From contig JAEYTA010000157.1 in the NCBI GenBank assembly GCA_023434265.1, positions 1 to 22,194 on the forward strand: a stretch of DNA of 22,194 nt. Reading direction: 5' to 3'. Position numbers and translations under genes: made by a program. Of the stretch, positions 1 to 7,238 are shown piece after piece. The DNA comes from Pseudomonadota bacterium. GTDB lineage: Bacteria; Pseudomonadota; Alphaproteobacteria; Caulobacterales; Caulobacteraceae. The notes beneath the pieces are model-generated. The model made no database searches. It had not been told where the DNA came from and saw only the letters and a program-made list of their open reading frames with translations. The first letter of the stretch is position 1. Each line of letters starts with the position of its first letter.

Positions 1-85
1 CCCGCCGCGCCTCCCGAACGCCTGACTTCCGACGCGGCGTCGCGCCGCGCCCCACGCGTTCCCCCTTTGCTTCCCGGAGGCCGTC

Positions 86-1504
86 ATGGCTCGTCCCTTC
101 CTCGCGCCCCTGGCGGGCGCCTCCCTGCTCGCCCTCGCCCTGCCGGCGGCGGCGCAGGATCACGCCCACCATCCCCGACCCGCGCCCGCCCAGCCGGCCG
201 CGCCGGCGCACGGGGCGCAGCATCCGCCGGCGACGCCGGCGCCGCAGACCGACCCCCACGCCGCCCATCGCCAGGACGCCGGCGCCATCGATCACGGAGC
301 CATGGACCACGCGGCCATGGGCCACGACGCCGGGGCCATGACCAGCCCGCTCGGGCCGTGGCCGATGACCCGCGACGCCTCCGGCACGGCCTGGCAACCC
401 GACCTGTCGCGCCACGCCGGCCTTCACGGGGGCGACGGCGACTGGTCGTTCATGGGCCACGCGGTGATCAACCTCGTGCACGACTGGCAGAACGGCCCGC
501 GCGGCGACGACAAGACCTTCGTCTCGGGCATGATCATGGGCTCGGCCCGTCGCGACTTCGCCGACGGCTCCACCCTGAACGTCCGGGCCATGCTCAGTCC
601 CGAGCCGTTCATGGGCGAGGAGGGCTTCCCCCTGCTGCTGGCCGCCGGCGAGACCGCCGACGGCGTCAATCCGCTGGTCGACCGCCAGCACCCGCACGAC
701 CTGTTCATGGAGCTGTCGGCGTCCTACGCGCGGCGCCTGTCCGCCACGGAAAGCGTGTTCGCCTACATCGGCCTTCCCGGCGAGCCGGCCTTCGGCCCCC
801 CGGCCTTCATGCACCGCATGAGCGCCATGGACAGCCCCGAGGCGCCCATCACCCATCACTGGCTGGACTCGACGCACATCGTGTTCGGCGTGGCCACGCT
901 GGGCTGGGTCCACGATGACCTGAAGATCGAGGCCTCCTCGTTCCGCGGCCGCGAGCCGGACGAGGACCGCTGGGACATAGAGAGCCCCGAACTGGACAGC
1001 TGGTCTGTGCGTGGCTCGTGGAACCCGTCGCCGGCGTGGTCGCTGCAGGTCTCCTACGCCGACGTCGTCGCGCCGGAGCAGCTGGAGCCGAACGAGGACG
1101 AGACCAAATGGTCCGCCAGCGTCCTCCACACCCGGCCGGTCGGCGCCGACGGCTGGTGGTCCTCGACCCTGGCCTGGGGCCGCAAGACCAACGATCACGA
1201 CGAGTCCAAGGACGCCTGGCTGTTCGAAACCGCGGTCAGCCCCGACGATCGCTGGACCCTGTTCGCCCGGGCCGAGCGGATCGAGACCGACGAACTGGTC
1301 CCCGGCCATCACGGCGGCCACGGCGACCTGCACACCGTGTCCAAGGTCTCGGTCGGCGCGGTGCGGGACTGGCAGCTGGCCGAGCGCGTCCGCTTCGGCG
1401 TCGGCGCGCTCTACAGCCTGAACCAGGTCCCCGAGGCGCTGGAGCCGGCGTACGGCGGCGATCCGGACGGCGGCATGGTCTTCATGCGTGTGAAGATCGA
1501 ATAG
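86..1504 (+). CDS. His/Met-rich outer-membrane beta-barrel protein, probable metal-resistance factor
   Basis: The 472-aa product starts with a clear signal peptide (about residues 1-24, ending ALPAAAQ). A linker to about residue 85 follows, rich in His, Met, Ala and Pro, with repeated HAAM/HGAM motifs such as DHGAMDHAAMGHDAGAM. This composition is typical of periplasmic copper-binding segments. The remaining ~380 residues show alternating amphipathic strands with many Trp/Tyr and end in an even-length strand (MVFMRVKIE), as expected of an outer-membrane barrel. A Shine-Dalgarno CGGAGG lies 5 nt before the ATG. Such proteins often sit in copper-resistance clusters, but no copper gene is visible here because the upstream side is cut by the window edge. 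The function is inferred from composition and architecture; I do not assign it to CopB. Confidence 0.72.
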   Translation: MARPFLAPLAGASLLALALPAAAQDHAHHPRPAPAQPAAPAHGAQHPPATPAPQTDPHAAHRQDAGAIDHGAMDHAAMGHDAGAMTSPLGPWPMTRDASGTAWQPDLSRHAGLHGGDGDWSFMGHAVINLVHDWQNGPRGDDKTFVSGMIMGSARRDFADGSTLNVRAMLSPEPFMGEEGFPLLLAAGETADGVNPLVDRQHPHDLFMELSASYARRLSATESVFAYIGLPGEPAFGPPAFMHRMSAMDSPEAPITHHWLDSTHIVFGVATLGWVHDDLKIEASSFRGREPDEDRWDIESPELDSWSVRGSWNPSPAWSLQVSYADVVAPEQLEPNEDETKWSASVLHTRPVGADGWWSSTLAWGRKTNDHDESKDAWLFETAVSPDDRWTLFARAERIETDELVPGHHGGHGDLHTVSKVSVGAVRDWQLAERVRFGVGALYSLNQVPEALEPAYGGDPDGGMVFMRVKIE

Positions 1505-1534
1505 TCGCGAGGTCGCGCCGTGCGGGGCCCAGGC

Positions 1535-2005
1535 TCAGTGCGGCGCGATGTCGTCCGGCGGCGTGGTCAGCCACGGCGCGAGGCGGAAGCGGCGCGGGGT
1601 CTGGCCCACCGTGCGGTGCAGGATGAACTGACGCGCGAAGGCGATGACGGCCCGGATGGTCTGCTCGTCGAACGGCTTGCACACCGCCCCGAGCGCGCCG
1701 GAGAAGCCCTCGGGAATCTGTTCGGGATTGGCGGTCAGGAAGACCACGGCCGAGCCATGGCTCGCCACCAGACGCTGGGCGATCTGCGGACCGGTCATGC
1801 CGTCCAGCAGGTTGACGTCGATCAGGGCGAGTTCGGGACGCTCGCGGTCGGCTATGGCCAGGGCGCTGGCCCTGTCCATGGCGCAGCCGACCACGTCGCA
1901 GCCGCAGTCGGCGAGCACCAGCTCGAGCTCCATCGCCAGAAGCGCCTGGTCCTCGACGATCATGACCCGCAGGTCGGGTGGTCCGGTCAAACTCGACTCC
2001 CCCAC
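1535..2005 (-). CDS. Single-domain response regulator (receiver only)
   Basis: This 156-aa protein is one CheY-like receiver with a short basic, Pro-rich tail and no output domain. Visible receiver residues are the acidic pair E18-D19 (VEDQ), the phospho-acceptor D63 in LIDVNL, T91 in FLTAN and K110 in the CKPF motif, so it should be phosphorylatable. The tail from about residue 128 has no recognisable DNA-binding fold. It is divergent from the kinase-like gene starting at 2118, with 112 bp between them, which suggests a two-component pair. Stand-alone receivers of this kind in alphaproteobacteria often act in phosphorelays or the general stress response; that role here is inference. Confidence 0.85.
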   Translation of the reverse strand: MGESSLTGPPDLRVMIVEDQALLAMELELVLADCGCDVVGCAMDRASALAIADRERPELALIDVNLLDGMTGPQIAQRLVASHGSAVVFLTANPEQIPEGFSGALGAVCKPFDEQTIRAVIAFARQFILHRTVGQTPRRFRLAPWLTTPPDDIAPH

Positions 2006-2117
2006 GCTAACCAGACGTGTTTACCACCGTTATGTCCGGTAGCGGACGGCCAACGCGCCGATGGCTATTTGGTTCGGTTCGGAGTAGGAATTCGCACGGG
2101 ATTCAGGTTCCGGGGGA

Positions 2118-2723
2118 ATGATGGCGGCGGCGGCGCAAGACCGGATCGACGAGCTGCAACAGCGCCTGCTCGGCGGCTACCAGCTGCTGCAAACGCTGGT
2201 GGGGATTCGTCTGCGCTCGGTCGACGATCCCGAGAGCAAACGGCACCTGACCTGGCTCAGCGACGTCGCGGCGGCGCTGGAGCTGTTGAGCCGCCGGATG
2301 ACCGACGAGGGTCCGATCGACTTCGCCGGCTACCTGCAGGACGTCGCCGGCTTCTGGACCCGCGCCTGCGAGGGCCGTCCGGTGCGGCTCGATGTCCGCG
2401 GCCAGACGGCGCTGCTGCCGGACACCCATCTGCTGCCGATGGCCATCATCACCCACGAGCTGATCGCCAACGCCTGTCGCCACGCCTTTCCCGACGGCCG
2501 GCGCGGCTCGATCGCCGTCGCCTTCTCCCGCGCCGTCGGCGGCGTGAGCCTGGTGGTCCGCGATTCGGGCGCCGGGGCCGCCGGCATCGAGCCGGGCGAA
2601 GGTCTGTCGCTGGTCGAGGGCCTGGTCGAGCACCTGGGCGGTACGATGAACGTGGAGACGGCGCCGGGCGCCGGGGTCGGCGTGCGCATCCGCCTGCCGC
2701 TCGACGGTCCCCCGGCCCACTGA
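2118..2723 (+). CDS. HWE/HisKA_2-type histidine kinase-like protein with a QQ in place of the phospho-acceptor HH
   Basis: The 201-aa product has only a dimerisation-helix region (about 8-60) and a HATPase domain (about 85-195), with no sensor or membrane segment. The ATP-binding boxes look intact: N box HELIANACRHAF (113-124), G1 RDSGAG (148-153) and G2 GEGLSLVEGL...LGG (160-175). The helix reads ELQQRLLGGYQLLQTL; in HisKA_2 proteins the matching stretch is typically E-[IL]-H-H-R-V-K-N-N-L-Q, so the usual His-His is Gln14-Gln15. It may therefore be a pseudo-kinase, a phosphotransfer scaffold or an anti-sigma-like ATPase rather than an autokinase. Two adjacent ATGs (2118, 2121) follow GGGGGA; the second is better spaced. 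The receiver gene is divergent on its left. Confidence 0.8.
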   Translation: MMAAAAQDRIDELQQRLLGGYQLLQTLVGIRLRSVDDPESKRHLTWLSDVAAALELLSRRMTDEGPIDFAGYLQDVAGFWTRACEGRPVRLDVRGQTALLPDTHLLPMAIITHELIANACRHAFPDGRRGSIAVAFSRAVGGVSLVVRDSGAGAAGIEPGEGLSLVEGLVEHLGGTMNVETAPGAGVGVRIRLPLDGPPAH

Positions 2724-2768
2724 GGCGCCGAAGGCGGAACGGAGGCCGCGGCCGCGGGTTGGTCCGTC

Positions 2769-2987
2769 ATGGCCGACCGCGACGATCCCGACACCTCCGA
2801 AACCCTGAATAGACCGCGCACGCCGGGCGCGCCCGCAGGCGATTTCGGCGCCGCGGACGATGACGAGCTGCTGGTCGACGGCCAGGAGGAGGTGTTCTCG
2901 CGCACCGAGGTCGAAAGCGGCCGCATCGAGCATCAGGCCCGGGCGGGCGGAGCCGGCGACGGCGCGGACGGGTCCGATCCCGCCTAG
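2769..2987 (+). CDS. Small acidic hypothetical protein
   Basis: This 72-aa, strongly acidic protein (MADRDDPDTSETLNRPRTPG...) is rich in Asp, Glu, Gly and Ala and has no membrane segment or recognised motif; it is probably disordered. A GGAG lies rather far upstream of the ATG, so start support is modest. It follows the kinase-like gene by 45 bp. Its TAG stop overlaps the stop of the convergent minus-strand gene in a shared CTAG. That tight packing favours a real gene, but it could be a spurious ORF in GC-rich DNA. Confidence 0.45.
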   Translation: MADRDDPDTSETLNRPRTPGAPAGDFGAADDDELLVDGQEEVFSRTEVESGRIEHQARAGGAGDGADGSDPA

Positions 2988-3223
2988 GGATCGAACGACC
3001 GCTCCTCCTCGAGCGGGGCGATGAACAGCCGGTCGCACTCGTTCCGGTCGTTGGCGAGCGGAATCACGGTGACCCGGTCGTCGGCGTTCTCGATGACCTC
3101 GGCGACGACCTGCTCGAACACCTTCTCCTTGCCCGGGCGTCGGAACAGGACGACGCCGTCCTTGGCGTCGAGAACGCCATAGGCGGGCGAGCCTTCCAGC
3201 AGGGTGTCGAGATGAATCGCCAT
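2984..3223 (-). CDS. Small hypothetical protein beside the island's left end
   Basis: This 79-aa protein (MAIHLDTLLEGSPAYGVLDAK...) has a normal soluble composition with alternating hydrophobic residues. GAGGG just before the ATG is a good ribosome-binding site. No family is recognised. Its start lies only about 53 bp from the 3' end of the tRNA-Gln remnant at 3277, so before the island inserted, the intact tRNA-Gln gene would have stood directly upstream on the same strand and may have supplied its transcript. Its present promoter is not evident. Confidence 0.58.
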   Translation of the reverse strand: MAIHLDTLLEGSPAYGVLDAKDGVVLFRRPGKEKVFEQVVAEVIENADDRVTVIPLANDRNECDRLFIAPLEEERSFDP

Positions 3224-3273
3224 CCGCCCTCAATGTCGGGGCCGGCAATTGGTTCACCGTGGAGGGGAAAGGA

Positions 3274-3320
3274 CGGTGGCTGGGGAACTAGGACTCGAAC
3301 CTGGAATGACGGTACCAAAA
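3274..3320. repeat. attL-like direct repeat: orphan 3' half of tRNA-Gln
   Basis: These 47 bases match 15918-15964 at 46 positions; the single difference is G at 3303 versus A at 15947. The segment is the minus-strand tRNA-Gln from the 3' side of the anticodon loop through the T arm and acceptor to CCA. The sequence beyond 3320 diverges at once, so the 5' half of a tRNA is missing. The mismatch breaks one T-stem pair, as expected in an unselected copy. This is the distal attachment site of an element inserted into tRNA-Gln. Confidence 0.9.
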
Positions 3321-3354
3321 TCTCAAATCTCTGTCGAAGAAGTAGACACTTAGC

Positions 3355-3364
3355 TGTAAAACGC
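3355..3364 (+). repeat. Possible integrase arm-type site (left)
   Basis: TGTAAAACGC here matches, with one difference, the two TGTAAAACCC copies at 15853-15862 and 15865-15874. All three are in the same orientation and lie just inside the att core repeats. This is the arrangement expected for arm-type binding sites of a tyrosine integrase. The motif is short, so chance is possible. Confidence 0.35.
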
Positions 3365-3437
3365 CCCTTCATCGGACCTAATGAATTCAACATCTTATCT
3401 CAGCCTTGTAAGACCTCAGATCCGACCCGTATTCAGT

Positions 3438-3490
3438 CCGCCGTCCCCCAAGCCACCGGTTGGACGGCGGGAGTAACCAGTCTCCCGCCG
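3438..3490 (+). other. Two overlapping, mutually exclusive hairpins
   Basis: Bases 3438-3446 (CCGCCGTCC) pair perfectly with 3462-3470. Bases 3465-3473 (CGGCGGGAG) pair perfectly with 3482-3490. The two stems share 3465-3470, so only one can form at a time, an attenuator-like layout. There is no U-tract and no clear gene after it, so its role is unknown and it may be a relic. Confidence 0.35.
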
Positions 3491-3986
3491 CCATACCCCG
3501 TGCGGCTCTACGCCCAGACCTTGTTCAGCACTGCCGCCGCAAGTGCTGCCTTGTCCTGCGAGAGGAACCGCCCGTAGTGCGCTTGGACGGTCGCGGGCGT
3601 ACATGGCGTGCGAGATGCATCTCGCCACCCACGAATCGGGGGGGGGGCGAGGGGCGGTCGAAAGCGAATGCGGTGTTCGCGGACGCGTTAGAGGCGCGGA
3701 TCGAAGCAAGGCCCGGCCGTTTCCGGGAGGGCGAGGACCGGCGTGTAGGGTTTCCGCACGTTCCAAGCCTCGATGCGTTGGACCACTCCTGAGCCATGTG
3801 CAGGCACTGGGCCTCGACCGGGCTTCTGGGCCAAGCCGAGGGCGTCGAGAAGGTGGGCCGGCCGCCGGCGCGGTAATCAGGCGGCAATCGAGGTCGGAGG
3901 TCGCTTCACGAAGAGTCAGCGGCTTCTCCGGCCTCTCGCTCCGCCGCATGCGAGGAGTTAATCCGCAGGCGGGCGCACGGCTGGCT

Positions 3987-6707
3987 TTATCCCGACCTCA
4001 CGAGCCTCGCATGACGGCGGCGCTCGAAGGGAGGCGTACCGGGTCCCGTCAGATCGCTCAGGCGCGGCAGCAGTTGTCGCAGGGCGGCCTGGTCATGTTC
4101 GGCCGCGGCGACCTCGGCCAACGCCAGGTCGAGCATCACCCCCCAATTCGCGTCGCCCACCAGGCTTCCCACTCGGGCGCGATCGACTTGGGCCAGTAGT
4201 TGCTTCGCCTCGCTGTGCCGCCCGTCAAGCACGAGACATTCGCCGAGATAAAAGCGGATCACATGGGTCAAGGGATAGTCGTCGCCGAACCCCTCGCGGG
4301 AAGCGCGATAGGCCTGATCGAGGCGCCGCAGGCCCTGGCGTCGTTCGTCGGTCCGGCACAGGACCGCGCCGAGATCATTGAGTCCGACGAGCGTCTGATG
4401 CGCGCCCGGACCTTGGCTGATCTCGGCTCCCTTCCACACCGCCTCGGCTGCCTCGGCCGCCTCGGCGTATCGGCCGAGAGCGGCCAGGGCCTCGTAACGC
4501 GTCGACTGGAGGCCGAGGGTATAGCGGCTGGTGGGGCCGAACCGTTCGGTCATCACCGGCAGTAGGGCGTCGCCCTCGCCCAGCGCGGCTTCCAGCTCGC
4601 CGGTCATCAACCGAGCTTGGGCCACATGCTGACGGGCAATCAGTGTGTTGGCGTGATCGGGACCCACAATCCTCGCCCAGTCGCTCGCCACCCGCTCAGC
4701 CAAGGGCAACGCCTCGGTCAGTCGACCGAGGCGCATGAGCACGACGGCCTGTTGCTGGCGGACCAGCAACACGTCACGCTCGGATAGACCCGCAGGGCGG
4801 GCCTCCGCGATCGACAAGGCCCTGGCAAAGGCGGCGCTGGAGGCGTCGAGGTCTTCAAAGAAGCCGATCACCGCCTCCGCCTGGGCTAGATGGAAACCCA
4901 GCATGCCTTTATCGGCGGCCGTGCCGAGGCGACGCCGCTCGGCTTCGGTCAGGGTCTTGGCCGCGGCCAACCCGCCCGGCTGGGCCGACAGAGCTTCGGC
5001 CCGGGCGTGCAGCAGCCGGGCGCGCGCCGCGGCGGGGGAATCCTGCAAGCCCGCCCGCTCGTAGGCGGCGGCGGCCAGGTCGAACGAACGCCGCGCCTCG
5101 TCGTACTGCCCGCGCTGGACGAAGGCGGTGGCCAACGACAGGTGCAAGCCGGCAGCCACTTCGGGCTGCCGAGCGAAGCGGGCGTCGATGGTTGATCGGG
5201 CACGCAGGGCAGCGGCCGCCAGCGTCTCCTCCGCAGCCGAGCCGGACAGCGGATTGGCTTGCCCCAGAAGGTCGTCGACCAGGAAGGCGTAGCTGGCTTC
5301 GGCGACCGCCGTCTGCGCCCGGGCCTCGTTCCTCTGATTGACCGCGACCAGCGCGGCGACCGATGTCGCGACGAGGCCAACGGCGCCCAGTCCGACCGCC
5401 AGCCGAATCCAAGGGCGCCGGCTGGCGCGAACCTCCTCACGACGACGCTCCGTCTCGCGCCGCTCCGCCTCCGCTTCGGCTTGGGCCCTCGCCTGCCTCC
5501 GCTTCTCCAGTGTATCGAGCCGCTCGGCCAGCAGAGCGGCCGATTCCAGACGGTGGGCCGGATCGCCGGCGGCGGCCTGGGCGATGTCCTCGCGCAACAG
5601 GGGATCGGCGATCTCCCTTTCCCAGCCGGCGGCGAGCGGCCGATCCAGATCGCCCACGGTCATCTGATAGAGGATCAGGCCCAGGGCGTAGATGTCCGCA
5701 GCCATCCCGGGCGCGGCGCCCGACGCCACCTCGGGCGCGCGATAGGCGGCTGTGTCGGAGCGGGTCGAGGTTTCGTCCTCACCTCCGGGAAGCCCGCCCG
5801 AGATGCCGTGCAGGCCTAATGCGTCCTGGTCGAGCACCCAGCCGCTGCCGAAGTCGGCAAGGCGGACGATGGGGGGCGCGTCCGGTCGCGTCTCAATCAA
5901 CACGTTGGCCGGCTTCAGATCCTTGTGCAACACTCCGGCCCCGTGCGCAGCCGCCACCGCGTGCGCCAGGTCGGCGACCAGGGCGACCCGGCGCTCCAGC
6001 GGCAGCGCGGCCAGTCCGCCCTCCAGAGCATCGGCCCAAGCGCGCATGTCCTGACCCGCATCCGCCGCCTCGATGAAGTAGGGCGCCGCATCGAAATTCC
6101 ACTCAAGAACATCCACGCAGGGACGCTGTTCGCCCAACACGTTGCGCATCAATCGAAACAGGGCCACCTCGCGGCGTAGGCTGCGCAGGCGGTCGGGTGC
6201 GTCGGCGAACTTGAAGATGCGGGTTTCATCGACCTTCCGGTGACGCGCCCGCCACACGTCCCCCGCACCGCTTTCGCCCAGCGTCACTTCGAGCACCCAT
6301 TGCGGGCGTCCCGGCACCGGGTCGCCCGGTGCGAAGGCGAAGCGCGGCGCCAACGGGGTCGACAGCTGTTCGATCTCGACGGGAGCCGCCAGGCGGTACC
6401 CGATGCGGGGCACGGTCTGGACGATCTCCGCTCCGCTCTCGCCCAGCGCTCCACGCAGCTTGGACACGGCCGTGGTGAGAGACGCCTCCACCACATGCAC
6501 GCCCGGCCAGACGGCTTCGAAGAGCTCGACCTTGGTCACCACCTCGCCGGCGCTGAGCAGAAGTTCGTGCAGAACCTGAAGCGGCTTGCCTTCCAACTCC
6601 ACGGGCCGGCCGGCGACCGACAGGGTCCAGGCGGCCTCATCGAACACCGCGTCCGCGAACCGCCATCTGCGCCGTCTCCGGCGGGGGCCTGAACCGCCCG
6701 CTGCCAT
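3987..6707 (-). CDS. Winged-helix / Ser-Thr protein kinase / transmembrane / TPR-like fusion protein
   Basis: This 906-aa multidomain protein opens with an OmpR/CadC-like winged helix (about 17-112; ends with TVPRIGYRL, typical of that family). A Hanks-type kinase domain follows (about 138-400): Gly loop LGESGAGDVW (143-152), ATP lysine K166 in RIFKF, helix-C E180, catalytic loop HKDLKPAN (261-268), DFG (285-287) and RAPE (323-326), all intact. A charged coiled segment (400-430) leads to one membrane helix (about 433-455), then ~400 residues of TPR-like helical pairs (e.g. FVQRGQYDEARRSFDLA). DNA-binding and kinase parts should be cytoplasmic and the TPR region periplasmic. GAGGGG precedes the ATG. 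It is divergent from the 6897-12155 operon across 189 bp, so it is a likely sensor-regulator of it. Confidence 0.9.
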   Translation of the reverse strand: MAAGGSGPRRRRRRWRFADAVFDEAAWTLSVAGRPVELEGKPLQVLHELLLSAGEVVTKVELFEAVWPGVHVVEASLTTAVSKLRGALGESGAEIVQTVPRIGYRLAAPVEIEQLSTPLAPRFAFAPGDPVPGRPQWVLEVTLGESGAGDVWRARHRKVDETRIFKFADAPDRLRSLRREVALFRLMRNVLGEQRPCVDVLEWNFDAAPYFIEAADAGQDMRAWADALEGGLAALPLERRVALVADLAHAVAAAHGAGVLHKDLKPANVLIETRPDAPPIVRLADFGSGWVLDQDALGLHGISGGLPGGEDETSTRSDTAAYRAPEVASGAAPGMAADIYALGLILYQMTVGDLDRPLAAGWEREIADPLLREDIAQAAAGDPAHRLESAALLAERLDTLEKRRQARAQAEAEAERRETERRREEVRASRRPWIRLAVGLGAVGLVATSVAALVAVNQRNEARAQTAVAEASYAFLVDDLLGQANPLSGSAAEETLAAAALRARSTIDARFARQPEVAAGLHLSLATAFVQRGQYDEARRSFDLAAAAYERAGLQDSPAAARARLLHARAEALSAQPGGLAAAKTLTEAERRRLGTAADKGMLGFHLAQAEAVIGFFEDLDASSAAFARALSIAEARPAGLSERDVLLVRQQQAVVLMRLGRLTEALPLAERVASDWARIVGPDHANTLIARQHVAQARLMTGELEAALGEGDALLPVMTERFGPTSRYTLGLQSTRYEALAALGRYAEAAEAAEAVWKGAEISQGPGAHQTLVGLNDLGAVLCRTDERRQGLRRLDQAYRASREGFGDDYPLTHVIRFYLGECLVLDGRHSEAKQLLAQVDRARVGSLVGDANWGVMLDLALAEVAAAEHDQAALRQLLPRLSDLTGPGTPPFERRRHARLVRSG

Positions 6708-6896
6708 GTAGTCCCCTCGACTGCCGCCCGAAACCGGAAACGTAAGGGAGCGCGGCCCGGCGTGGCAATGCTCGGCGAGCGCTGGCTGACGACTTCAGAA
6801 TTTCTTGAGACCGGCGTCAGGACTGCGGACGGACGAACGGCCAGGCTGGCCCCCATGGAAGCGTGATCGGCGCGCGACCGACTGGAGCCTGACAGC
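6708..6896. promoter_or_regulatory. Divergent promoter region between the kinase gene and the cargo operon
   Basis: These 189 bp separate two divergent island transcription units, so promoters for both must lie here or inside the ends of the genes. I see no strong -35/-10 pair and no long palindrome. It is the natural candidate target for the winged-helix domain of the kinase, by position only. Confidence 0.5.
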
Positions 6897-7208
6897 ATGG
6901 AGAATCCCCTTTTCCCGAACCGGATCGAACGATCCGCCGCGCTCGGCGCGTTCAAGCGCGCGGGATCCAACGATCCTGACGTGCTGGCGTCGGTAATGGC
7001 TTCGCTGGTCCAAACGTCGAAGACGGCGGTCCGCGGCGGAACGGGGCTAATCATCTGCGGCGTTGCGGTGTGCCTGACCATCATCGGTATCCCGGCAGGC
7101 ATCGCCATGGTGCTGTTGGGCTGGTGGGTGATCTCCCGCGCCAAGAACAACATCCGACTGGTCGACGACGTCCTGGCCGAGCTCACGGCGGCCCCCCAGC
7201 CGGTCTGA
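6897..7208 (+). CDS. Small membrane protein
   Basis: The 103-aa product has a polar N-terminus (1-45) and one long hydrophobic stretch (about 48-79, GLIICGVAVCLTIIGIPAG to GWWVI) with a central Ile-Pro-Ala-Gly break, so it could be one long helix or a hairpin. A short basic/acidic tail follows. GGAG lies about 10 nt before the ATG. It is the first gene of the plus-strand cargo operon and lies 30 bp before the next gene. No family is recognised. A role as a small membrane partner of the next protein is inferred from position. Confidence 0.72.
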   Translation: MENPLFPNRIERSAALGAFKRAGSNDPDVLASVMASLVQTSKTAVRGGTGLIICGVAVCLTIIGIPAGIAMVLLGWWVISRAKNNIRLVDDVLAELTAAPQPV

Positions 7209-7238
7209 CACAAACAATCTTCGACAGGAGGAAGAGTG

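Larger units (their letters stand above)
3321..3986. other. Decayed left margin of the island, no convincing intact gene
   Basis: These ~670 bases carry no ORF with protein-like composition. The first ~100 bases are clearly AT-richer than the surroundings. On the minus strand, 3508-3606 translates to a protein-like end, TPATVQAHYGRFLSQDKAAL... to ...NKVWA and a stop. It resembles the C-terminus of a tyrosine recombinase (an H-Y pair followed by a helix), but the frame upstream degrades, so it would be only a relic. There is also a run of ten G at about 3638-3647 and a pair of overlapping inverted repeats at 3438-3490. Confidence 0.5.

Noticed and set aside
2006..2117. EcfG-type general stress promoter between the receiver and kinase-like genes
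   Set aside because: A GGAAC is present on the minus strand but no CGTT-like element occurs at 16-17 nt spacing.
2103..3257. 384-codon minus-strand open frame opposite the kinase-like gene
   Set aside because: Low-complexity Arg/Gly/Ala-rich translation; the plus-strand genes in the same place have clear domains. It is an antisense shadow of GC-rich coding DNA.
3212..3577. Open frame crossing the left att site
   Set aside because: It runs through a tRNA fragment (GWGTRTRTWNDG is read-through of tRNA sequence) and has no ribosome-binding site or domain.
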